From NCBI RefSeq assembly GCF_025821625.1, contig NZ_JACKSH010000121.1, positions 1 to 44,333 of the forward strand: a stretch of 44,333 bases of DNA, given 5' to 3'. The position numbers were made by a program, and so were the translations under genes. Source of the stretch: Mycolicibacterium pyrenivorans. GTDB taxonomy: Bacteria; Actinomycetota; Actinomycetes; Mycobacteriales; Mycobacteriaceae. The notes beneath the pieces were generated by a model. It did no database searches. It was not told the origin of the DNA and saw only the letters and a program-made list of their open reading frames with translations. This document shows, one piece after another, positions 37,928 through 44,333 of the stretch (its first letter is position 1; every line of letters begins with the position of its first letter).

Positions 37928-37954
37928 TGTCCCATAGCATGGCAATATGTCCCA
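37928..37954. promoter_or_regulatory. Likely TetR operator region
   Basis: TGTCCCA occurs at 37928-37934 and 37948-37954, exactly 20 bp (two helical turns) apart, in the short divergent gap. This fits a regulator site for the flanking TetR protein, although TetR sites are more often palindromic. Confidence 0.45.
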
Positions 37955-37976
37955 AAGGATGTGAGGGGGTGGGGGT

Positions 37977-38552
37977 ATGAGCAGCGCGCGACTGCCGGAT
38001 CCGCGCATCGAGCATTCGCGGCGGGCGATCTGCCGCGCGGCTCTCGACGAGTTCGCCGAGACCGGCTACGCGGGCTTCCGGATCGAGTCGGTCGCGGCCC
38101 GCGCGGGCGTCGGCAGGAGCACCGTCTACCGGCACTGGCCGGAGAAGTCGGCACTCATCGCGGACGCGCTGAGAACCTTGCACCGCCAGCCCGATCCCGG
38201 CGTCGACGTCGCTTCCGGGAGCGCGCGGCAGCACGTCGAGTTGCTGCTGAGCCACCTCGCGCGGGCCTTGACCGACTCACCGGTATCGGCCTGCATTCCG
38301 GCGCTGATCCACGCCGCAGGCAACGATGCGAGCTTCCGCGATGAGCTCCACCGATTCTCGGCGCAACGTCGCCGGCGGCTCACCGACGTCATCACCGCCG
38401 GAGTCGGCGCCGGTGAGTTCCCCCCGACCGTCGACCCCGAGACCGCGTCGGTCGCGTTGTCCGGCGCGGTGTTCTACCGAAGCCTCATGACCGCCGATCC
38501 CGCCGACTCCGGCTTCCTCACCGACGTGGTCGACGAGGTCCTCGGTCGCTGA
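37977..38552 (+). CDS. TetR/AcrR-family transcriptional regulator
   Basis: This 191-residue protein has an N-terminal helix-turn-helix at residues 15-60 (AALDEFAETGYAGFRIESVA; GVGRSTVYRHWPEKSALIAD) and a helical ligand-binding C-terminal part (LLLSHLARALTDSPVSACIP) of the TetR_C type. ATG 37977 follows a GAGGGGG site. It probably represses itself and the divergent VOC gene. The inducer is unknown. Confidence 0.92.
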   Translation: MSSARLPDPRIEHSRRAICRAALDEFAETGYAGFRIESVAARAGVGRSTVYRHWPEKSALIADALRTLHRQPDPGVDVASGSARQHVELLLSHLARALTDSPVSACIPALIHAAGNDASFRDELHRFSAQRRRRLTDVITAGVGAGEFPPTVDPETASVALSGAVFYRSLMTADPADSGFLTDVVDEVLGR

Positions 38553-38555
38553 CCC

Positions 38556-40343
38556 TCAACTCACCGAGGCACGGTCCTCGCGCGCCGCCTCCAGCAGTTC
38601 GCGGGCGTGCGCCCGGCCGCTGTCGGACTCCCCCAGCCCGGCAAGCATCCGGGCCAACTCCGCAACCCGGCTGTCGTCGTCGAGGCGACGCACCCCACTG
38701 GACTTCGCCCGCTCACTCTTGGCGCCGGCGTCGCCCTCGACGACGAGGTGCACGTCGGCGTACGCCGCGACCTGGGGCAGATGCGTGACGACGATGACCT
38801 GATGTGTGCGGGCCAGCCGCGCCAGTCGCCTGCCGATCTGGACCGCGGCGCGACCGCCGACGCCGGCGTCGACCTCGTCGAACACCATCGTGGTGCCTTC
38901 GGTCGATGCGGCCAGCACCACCTCGAGCGCCAGCATCACGCGGGAGAGCTCACCACCGGAGGCGCTCTTGTTGAGCGGCAGGATGTCGGAGCCGCGATGG
39001 GCGGCGAAGCCGAACTCGACGGAGTCCACGCCGTCACGGCCGGCATGCACCGTGGTGCATGCCGGCCCTGAGGGAATGGTCAGGGGGGCGCTGTCATCGG
39101 GGCGTGCCTCGAGGGGGCCGACGGCGATGGTGAACTCCGCGCCGGCCATCGCCAGCCCGGACAGTTCGGCCGTCACGGCCTTGGACAACCCCTTCGCGGC
39201 CTTGACCCGCGCCTTGGTCAGGTCCTGCGCGGCGTCGACGACCTTGGCCTGCAGCGTGTCGACGCGGCGCTCCAGCACGGCCAGCGTCTCCTCGGACACG
39301 TCGAGTTGGGCGAGCCGCTCGCGCGACTCCCGTGCCCAGTCCAGCACGCCGTCGATGTCGGCGGCGTACTTGCGCGTCAACGTCCGCAACTCCGCCTGGC
39401 GTGCCAGCTTCATCTCCAATGAGCTTGCGTCGGTGGGTAATTCGGATAGGAAGCGGCTGAGTTCACTGGAGACGTCGACGAGCACCGTCAGGGCTGCGCC
39501 GAGTTGTTCGGACAGCGCCGCCAACGCGGTGTCGTCGGTGCCCTCCAGCGCCGAGCGCGCCTGTCCGACCGCGGACGCGGCGGAGAAGCCGTCGGCCGGC
39601 CCCTCGTCGACGGCGCCGGACAGAGCGGCGTGGGCCGTCTGCACGGCCTCCCGCAACGAGTCCAGCTCCGACATCCGGCGGATGTCGGCGACCAGTGCGT
39701 CATCCTCGCCGGGCTGCGGCGCCACCAGCTCGATCTCGTTGAGTGCGAAAAGGAGGCGATCGGACTCCTGGGTGAGTTCGCGAGCCCGGCGGCGGCGGTC
39801 GTCGAGGTCGCGTTTTGCCCCGAGCCACTCGTCGCGAAGCGTGCGGTATCGGTGCAACTGCTTGGTGACGTCGGCGTAGCGGTCCAGGGCGGCGCGCTGC
39901 TGGTCGGGCCGCATCAACCGCAGCTGGTCGTTCTGACCGTGCAGGGTCAGCAGTTCGTTGGTGAACCCGCTCAGCGACCTGGCAGGCACGCTGCGGCCGC
40001 CGAGGTACGCCCTCGACGGTCCGTCCCGGCTGACTGAGCGGGCGGCGATGACGCTGCCGTCGTCGTCACGCTCGGCGCCGGAGGCATCGAGGATCTCGTC
40101 CACCTGGCTGATCACGGTGTCGCCGAGTTCGTCTGTGACGAACCGGCCCTCGACCACGGCGCGGGGTGCCCCGGAGCGCACTTTGGTGGGGTCGGCTCGG
40201 GCGCCGCCCAGCAGGTGCAGCCCGGTGACGACCATCGTCTTGCCTGCGCCGGTCTCGCCGGTGAGCACCGTCAGACCGCCGTCGAACTCGGCGGTCGCGG
40301 CGCTGATCGCCCCCAACGACTCGATACGGATCTCGGATAGCAC
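38556..40343 (-). CDS. recN: DNA repair protein RecN
   Basis: RecN is an SMC-like ATPase that acts early at DNA double-strand breaks. The 595-residue protein has Walker A LTGETGAGKTMVV near residue 30, a central coiled coil, the ABC signature SASGGELSRVMLALEVVLA and Walker B TTMVFDEVDAGVGG. The GTG start at 40343 overlaps the nadK stop by one base (TAGTG). It is the last gene of the TPR-to-recN operon and converges on the TetR gene three bases away. Confidence 0.95.
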   Translation of the reverse strand: MLSEIRIESLGAISAATAEFDGGLTVLTGETGAGKTMVVTGLHLLGGARADPTKVRSGAPRAVVEGRFVTDELGDTVISQVDEILDASGAERDDDGSVIAARSVSRDGPSRAYLGGRSVPARSLSGFTNELLTLHGQNDQLRLMRPDQQRAALDRYADVTKQLHRYRTLRDEWLGAKRDLDDRRRRARELTQESDRLLFALNEIELVAPQPGEDDALVADIRRMSELDSLREAVQTAHAALSGAVDEGPADGFSAASAVGQARSALEGTDDTALAALSEQLGAALTVLVDVSSELSRFLSELPTDASSLEMKLARQAELRTLTRKYAADIDGVLDWARESRERLAQLDVSEETLAVLERRVDTLQAKVVDAAQDLTKARVKAAKGLSKAVTAELSGLAMAGAEFTIAVGPLEARPDDSAPLTIPSGPACTTVHAGRDGVDSVEFGFAAHRGSDILPLNKSASGGELSRVMLALEVVLAASTEGTTMVFDEVDAGVGGRAAVQIGRRLARLARTHQVIVVTHLPQVAAYADVHLVVEGDAGAKSERAKSSGVRRLDDDSRVAELARMLAGLGESDSGRAHARELLEAAREDRASVS

Positions 40344-41266
40344 TACTGTCCGCGCCACCCCGTGACCGGCAACCGGAACTTGCGCACCAGCCGATCGGTG
40401 AACGGCGCGCTGTCCAACCGCACCCACTTCAGCGGCGTGGCACAACGGGTCACCTCGAGCCGGCCCCCCGCAGGCACCACCATTTCGCGCCGCCCGTCGC
40501 AGAACACCAGCGCGTCGTGGCCGCCGGCCTCGATCTCGATCGCGATCGACGCCTTCGGGCTGGTCACCATCGGCCGGGCGAACAGCGCGTGGGCGTTGTT
40601 GGGCACGACCAGGATCGCCTCCAGATCAGGCCACAGCACAGGACCGCCTGCCGAGAACGCGTAGGCCGTCGACCCCGTCGGCGTCGACACCAGCACCCCG
40701 TCGCAGCCGAACGCCGACACCGGCCGCCCGTCGACCTCGAGGACCACACCGAGCACCCCCAGGCGGGGCCCCTTCTCCAGACTGGCCTCGTTGAGGGCCC
40801 AGCCGCGGTCGAGCAGCTCTCCCCCGGCACGGACCGCGACGTCCAGCGTCATGCGTTCCTCGACGCGGTAGTCGCGCTTGATGACGTGGTCGAGCACGGC
40901 GTCGATCGAGTCCGCCTCGGCCTCGGCCAGGAAGCCGATCCGGCCGAGGTTCACCCCGAGCACCGGGATTTCGACGTTGCGGGCGAGTTCGGCGGCGCGC
41001 AGGAACGTGCCGTCGCCGCCGAGGACGAGCACCAGCTCGCAGCCCGCGGCGGCACGCTCTTCGGCGTCGACCACCTCGATGTCGATGCCCAGGGCACGCA
41101 TGTCGTCGGGTGCCAGGTGGACCGGGCCCTTGTCGACGGCCTCGGCGGAGAGCACCCGCAGCCCGATCTCGTGGTCGCCGAGCACCTTCTCCACCCGGCG
41201 TGCGACCTCGGTCGCCGCCTCACGGCCGGTGTGGACGACGAGCAGGATCGTGCGTTCGTGCGTCAT
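40343..41266 (-). CDS. nadK: NAD kinase
   Basis: NadK makes NADP from NAD using ATP or polyphosphate. The 307-residue protein has the catalytic [13 protein letters not shown] motif, [22 protein letters not shown] and the glycine-rich [18 protein letters not shown] loop. ATG 41266 overlaps the tlyA stop (ATGA). A longer frame upstream is a shadow of tlyA. Confidence 0.95.
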   Translation of the reverse strand: MTHERTILLVVHTGREAATEVARRVEKVLGDHEIGLRVLSAEAVDKGPVHLAPDDMRALGIDIEVVDAEERAAAGCELVLVLGGDGTFLRAAELARNVEIPVLGVNLGRIGFLAEAEADSIDAVLDHVIKRDYRVEERMTLDVAVRAGGELLDRGWALNEASLEKGPRLGVLGVVLEVDGRPVSAFGCDGVLVSTPTGSTAYAFSAGGPVLWPDLEAILVVPNNAHALFARPMVTSPKASIAIEIEAGGHDALVFCDGRREMVVPAGGRLEVTRCATPLKWVRLDSAPFTDRLVRKFRLPVTGWRGQ

Positions 41267-42072
41267 TGCGGCCCCTCGTCGACGGCCTGCCGGACCGCAT
41301 TTTCGAGCGAGGCCGCCAGTAGTGCATGGTCGGTCTCGGCACGCAGATGCAGGAAGTACTCGACGTTGCCTGCGGGCCCGGGCAACGGGCTGGCGGTGAC
41401 GGCGACGGTGTGCCAGTGCAGTTCGTCGGCGCGTCGGGCCACGGCCAGCACCGCCTCGGTGCGCAGCGCCGGATCCGAGACGACTCCGCCGGCACCCACG
41501 CGGTCCTTCCCGACCTCGAACTGCGGCTTCACCATGGGAACGATATCGGCGTCGTGCGACGCGCACGCGGTCAGTGCGGGCAGCACAGTCGCCAACGAGA
41601 TGAACGACAGATCGGCGACGATCAGGTCCACGGGCCCGCCGATCGCGTCGGCGGTGAGGTCGCGGACGTTGGTGCGCTCCATCACGGTCACCCTCGGGTC
41701 GGTGCGCAGGGGCCAGGCGAGTTGGCCGTAGCCGACGTCGGCGGCGACGACCTCACGGGCGTTGCGATCGAGCAGGACCTCGGTGAATCCGCCGGTCGAG
41801 GCGCCCGCGTCCAGGCAGCGCCGGCCGTCGACGGCGAGGCCGAACGCGTCGAGGGCGCCGATCAACTTGTGCGCGCCGCGCGATACCCAGGAGTGCTCGC
41901 CCAGGTCCGCGACGATCAGGTTTGCGCTCACGGGGATGGCCGTTGCGGGTTTGGCCGCGAGCATTCCGTCGATGCTGACCCGTCCGGCGCCGATCATCTC
42001 GGCAGCCTGCTGGCGCGACCGGGCCAGGCCGCGCCGAACCAGCTCGGCGTCCACACGAGCGCGCCGCGTCAC
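41263..42072 (-). CDS. tlyA: TlyA 16S/23S rRNA 2'-O-methyltransferase
   Basis: TlyA methylates cytidine ribose in 16S helix 44 and 23S helix 69; loss gives capreomycin resistance in mycobacteria. The 269-residue protein has an S4 RNA-binding domain ([20 protein letters not shown]) and a FtsJ-type methyltransferase domain with the SAM motif [26 protein letters not shown] and [11 protein letters not shown]. It looks intact. It lies five bases after the small gene upstream. Confidence 0.95.
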   Translation of the reverse strand: MTRRARVDAELVRRGLARSRQQAAEMIGAGRVSIDGMLAAKPATAIPVSANLIVADLGEHSWVSRGAHKLIGALDAFGLAVDGRRCLDAGASTGGFTEVLLDRNAREVVAADVGYGQLAWPLRTDPRVTVMERTNVRDLTADAIGGPVDLIVADLSFISLATVLPALTACASHDADIVPMVKPQFEVGKDRVGAGGVVSDPALRTEAVLAVARRADELHWHTVAVTASPLPGPAGNVEYFLHLRAETDHALLAASLENAVRQAVDEGPQ

Positions 42073-42077
42073 GCGGC

Positions 42078-42245
42078 TCAGCCCTTCTCGACCGATTCCA
42101 GCGCCTGCACCAGAAGATCGTGCGCCTCCTCCAGACGCGCCGCGACGGCGTCCAGGTCGGATTCGGTGGGGTCGGTCTGCTCGCCCAGCAATTCGACGAC
42201 CTGGGCGCGGATCTCGTCGGGATCGTTAGTCATGGCGGTGTTCAC
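42078..42245 (-). CDS. Small conserved protein between the HAD phosphatase and tlyA
   Basis: GTG 42245 overlaps the HAD stop (GTGA) and gives 55 residues; ATG 42233 gives 51, reading MTNDPDEIRAQVVELLGEQT and then DLDAVAARLEEAHDLLVQAL. It is acidic and probably two helices. It matches Rv1693 of M. tuberculosis in position and size. Function is unknown. Coupled start and stop on both sides support it as a real gene. Confidence 0.8.
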   Translation of the reverse strand: MNTAMTNDPDEIRAQVVELLGEQTDPTESDLDAVAARLEEAHDLLVQALESVEKG

Positions 42246-43273
42246 GCTAGCGCACCCCTGCCGCGGGCAGCCTGCGCCAGTGACCAGCGGTCGATGGCCT
42301 GTCGGGCGGCGTCGTCGACAGCGGAGATCGCCCGGGGCCGCCCATCGGCGTCGGCCGTCCAGACCGCGGCGGCGATCGCCCGCACCACCGACAGCTCATC
42401 ACCGGGGTCGTTCCCGGTGGAGCGCACCGTCACCGTTCCCGAGTCGACGTCGACCTGCCAACCGGGATGCGGCCCGACACGCAGCGTGTCGGCGTCGGCG
42501 GTGAGGGCGCGGAGATCCTCGGCAAGGTAGTCGGGCCGCTGCGACGGAACCGCCCAGATCGCGTCCTCGGCGGTGTTCACTCCGCACAGCACCATCAGGC
42601 TGGGCAGCTGTGAGGCAGTGGCTCCGGCGATGTCGGTGTCGAGGCGGTCGCCGATCACCAGCGGGGCGTGAAAGTCGCCGCGGGACATGGCATCTGCCAT
42701 CAGGACCGGTGCCGGCTTGCCGGCAACCTGCGGTTCGCGGTCGGTGGCCGTGCGCAGCGCGGCCACCATGGAGCCGTTGCCGGGGAGCAGACCGCGCTCC
42801 GAGGGCAGCGTCTTGTCCACGTTGGCGGCCACCCACAGCGCGCCGGACCTGATGGCCAGCGCCGCCTCGGCCAGGTCGGGCCAGCCGGTCTGCGGGGAGT
42901 GTCCCTGCACCACGGCGACCGGGGCGTCCGACCACTGCCGAACCGGCGCGAGGCCGACGCCGCTGATCTCGGCGGCCAGGGCGTCGGTGCCGACGATGAG
43001 AACCTTTGCGGCCTGCGGCAATTGCTCGGCGAGCAGCCGGGCGGCGCTCTGCGCGCTGGTGACGATGTCGTCGGGTTCCGCGGTGAAGCCCAGCTCACGC
43101 AGGTGCTCGGCGACCTGACCGGCACCCCGGGACGCGTTGTTGGTCACGAACAGGATCCGGGACTCAACAGCGGCCAGTGTCTCGACGGCGCCGGGGGTGG
43201 GCGCGTGCCCGCGGAACACCGTGCCATCGAGGTCAAGCAGCAGGCAATCATGTTGCTGAGCAAGGGTGCTCAC
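42242..43273 (-). CDS. HAD-family (NagD-like) sugar-phosphate phosphatase
   Basis: This 343-residue protein is the counterpart of Rv1692, reported as a glycerol 3-phosphate phosphatase. Motif I is CLLLDLDGTVFRG, motif II LFVTNNAS, motif III GKPAPVL and motif IV PLVIGDRLDTDIAGA; the cap domain lies between motifs II and III as in type IIA HAD enzymes. A C-terminal extension of about 75 residues (DELSVVRAIAAAVWTADADG) is typical of mycobacterial members. The GTG start at 43273 lies one base after the TPR gene stop. Confidence 0.92.
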   Translation of the reverse strand: MSTLAQQHDCLLLDLDGTVFRGHAPTPGAVETLAAVESRILFVTNNASRGAGQVAEHLRELGFTAEPDDIVTSAQSAARLLAEQLPQAAKVLIVGTDALAAEISGVGLAPVRQWSDAPVAVVQGHSPQTGWPDLAEAALAIRSGALWVAANVDKTLPSERGLLPGNGSMVAALRTATDREPQVAGKPAPVLMADAMSRGDFHAPLVIGDRLDTDIAGATASQLPSLMVLCGVNTAEDAIWAVPSQRPDYLAEDLRALTADADTLRVGPHPGWQVDVDSGTVTVRSTGNDPGDELSVVRAIAAAVWTADADGRPRAISAVDDAARQAIDRWSLAQAARGRGALA

Positions 43274-43274
43274 G

Positions 43275-44099
43275 TCAGGAGAGCTCCGTGATCCGCTCTT
43301 CGGCATCGGTGACGGCTTCGACGTCGGCGCGGGCGGCGTGGAGGAACCACTGCAGCGCCTCCTGGTCGCGGCCCAGCGCCAGCAGTGTCTCGGCGTAGGC
43401 ATAGAACAGCCGGGCGGCGGTCTGTCCGGTCCTGGCCGGATCCAGTTGCGGCGACGACAGAATGGCCAGCGCCTGGTCATGCTCGCCCAGATCCGAACGG
43501 GCGCCCGCGACGACGATGCGCAGCTCGTCGGCGTCGTCGCCGCTGAGCTGCGCGGCGTCCGGGGTACGGGCGAGCTCGATGGCACGCTCGGGCCGACCGA
43601 TCCCGCGTTCACAGTCGGCGATCAGGGCGAGCAACGGAGAGCGGCTGCCCATCCGGCGGGCCGCACGCAGCTCGGCCAGCGCCTGGGCCCAGTCGCCGCA
43701 CTGATAGGCCGCGATGCCGACGGCCTCGCGCACCGCAGCGATCCTGCCGGCTCGCGCCCGGGCGGCGCGGGCATGCGCCAGTGCCGCTTCGGGATCGTCC
43801 TCGAGGAGGTCCCCGGCGGCGACCAGATGACGGGCGATGACGTCGGCGGTGCTCTTGTCGAGAGTTGTGAGCTCACCGCGGATCTCGGGTGCGAGCTGTC
43901 TGGCCTCGATGTTGGCGGGGATCGACGGGCCGACGTCGCGGTTGTCGTCGCCGTCCGGCCGCGGTTGGGCGCGACGGGCGCGCTGCGGTCCGGAGGTGCG
44001 CGGCGCCGATCGCTGATCGCGGCCCGGTCGCGGGCCGCCGGCTGCCGAACCTCGGCGCGGGCGCCGATCGTCGCGGCCGCCCTGGGTCTCCTGCGGCAC
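43275..44099 (-). CDS. TPR-repeat protein
   Basis: The start is chosen at GTG 44099, with GGAAGGG about six bases upstream, giving 274 residues. The first 60 are a disordered Arg/Gly/Pro segment (RRPRRGSAAGGPRPGRDQR). The rest is a run of helical pairs of the tetratricopeptide type (DDPEAALAHARAARARAGRI; YQCGDWAQALAELRAARRMG; GEHDQALAILSSPQ; GRDQEALQWFLHAARADVEA). It corresponds to Rv1691. The role is unknown; TPR proteins bind other proteins. First gene of the operon leading to recN. Confidence 0.88.
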   Translation of the reverse strand: MPQETQGGRDDRRPRRGSAAGGPRPGRDQRSAPRTSGPQRARRAQPRPDGDDNRDVGPSIPANIEARQLAPEIRGELTTLDKSTADVIARHLVAAGDLLEDDPEAALAHARAARARAGRIAAVREAVGIAAYQCGDWAQALAELRAARRMGSRSPLLALIADCERGIGRPERAIELARTPDAAQLSGDDADELRIVVAGARSDLGEHDQALAILSSPQLDPARTGQTAARLFYAYAETLLALGRDQEALQWFLHAARADVEAVTDAEERITELS

Positions 44100-44137
44100 G
44101 TGGGCCCTTCCTGCTCGCATGGATGTTCGTCCTGCAA

Positions 44138-44167
44138 AGGATACGGCCAAAATCGATCCGCCCACAA
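44138..44167 (-). promoter_or_regulatory. Candidate promoter of the TPR-to-recN operon
   Basis: On the minus strand TTGTGG (44162-44167) and TATCCT (44138-44143) are 18 bp apart, about 40 bases before the chosen TPR start and just after the rRNA terminator. Confidence 0.45.
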
Positions 44168-44203
44168 TTGACGAATTCCATGGCGTCGAATTCGGAAATG
44201 GAA

Positions 44204-44233
44204 ATCGCCCCCCACAATTAAGTGGGGGGCGAT
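44204..44233 (-). terminator. Terminator of the rRNA operon
   Basis: Perfect 12-bp arms ATCGCCCCCCAC and GTGGGGGGCGAT enclose a 6-base loop, about 10 bases after the 5S 3' end on the minus strand, followed by a short T-rich run. Confidence 0.85.
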
Positions 44234-44242
44234 TCCAATTTG

Positions 44243-44333
44243 TGTTCGGCGGTGTCCTACTTTTCCACCCGTGTGGGTAGTATCATCGGCGCTGGTAGGC
44301 TTAGCTTCCGGGTTCGGGATGGGTCCGGGCGTT
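44243..44333 (-). rRNA. rrf: 5S ribosomal RNA (partial, cut by window edge)
   Basis: The minus strand reads AACGCCCGGACCCATCCCGA at the window edge, then AACCCGGAAGCTAAGCC, and ends GTAGGACACCGCCGAACA, which are standard 5S rRNA blocks of mycobacteria. The 5' part lies beyond the window, with the 23S and 16S genes presumably further right. Confidence 0.95.

Overview
The window is high-GC actinobacterial DNA, almost certainly from a fast-growing mycobacterium (Mycolicibacterium type). Two parts meet at a tRNA-Pro gene near 21.9 kb. The right part (about 22-44.3 kb) is ordinary chromosome whose gene order follows the Rv1690-Rv1713 segment of M. tuberculosis read backwards: TPR protein, HAD phosphatase, a small protein, tlyA, nadK, recN, steA, steB/mctB, pyrG, Nudix hydrolase, xerD, parA, scpA, scpB, a pseudouridine synthase, cmk and der. 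Most genes lie on the minus strand and are joined by 1-4 base start/stop overlaps. A 5S rRNA gene enters at the right edge, with its terminator.

The left part (1-21.8 kb) is accessory DNA, best read as an integrated mobile element or a stack of them. From the left it holds: the end of an IS481-like transposase that cuts a vapBC toxin gene; a solitary PglW-type kinase (NERD nuclease-like domain, pseudokinase, kinase); about 1.1 kb without a credible gene; a small HTH protein divergent from a large MobF relaxase-helicase, with a candidate oriT between them; a HigB-HigA toxin-antitoxin pair under a very clear promoter/operator; a three-gene operon with an ESX-like, Pro/Gly-rich protein; a small regulator cluster; an excisionase; and a tyrosine integrase.

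Between the intact integrase (ends 19174) and the tRNA-Pro lie two divergent genes of lower-GC look, one encoding a probable HEPN ribonuclease with an RNxxxH motif. Next to them is a 190-bp frameshifted second copy of the integrase 3' end. This layout suggests successive insertions at the same tRNA site. The HEPN gene and its partner, framed by the two integrase ends, are the best candidate here for an undescribed defence cargo. The solitary PglW is the second.

Just inside the core side, a cryptochrome/photolyase gene is broken by a single in-frame TGA where the family has a Trp. Two TauE/SafE-type permease genes follow. The distal one (308 aa) is preceded by a short ORF with a Cys-Cys pair and a hairpin, which may be a cysteine attenuator. 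All functions are assigned by reading motifs by eye; no database search was run.
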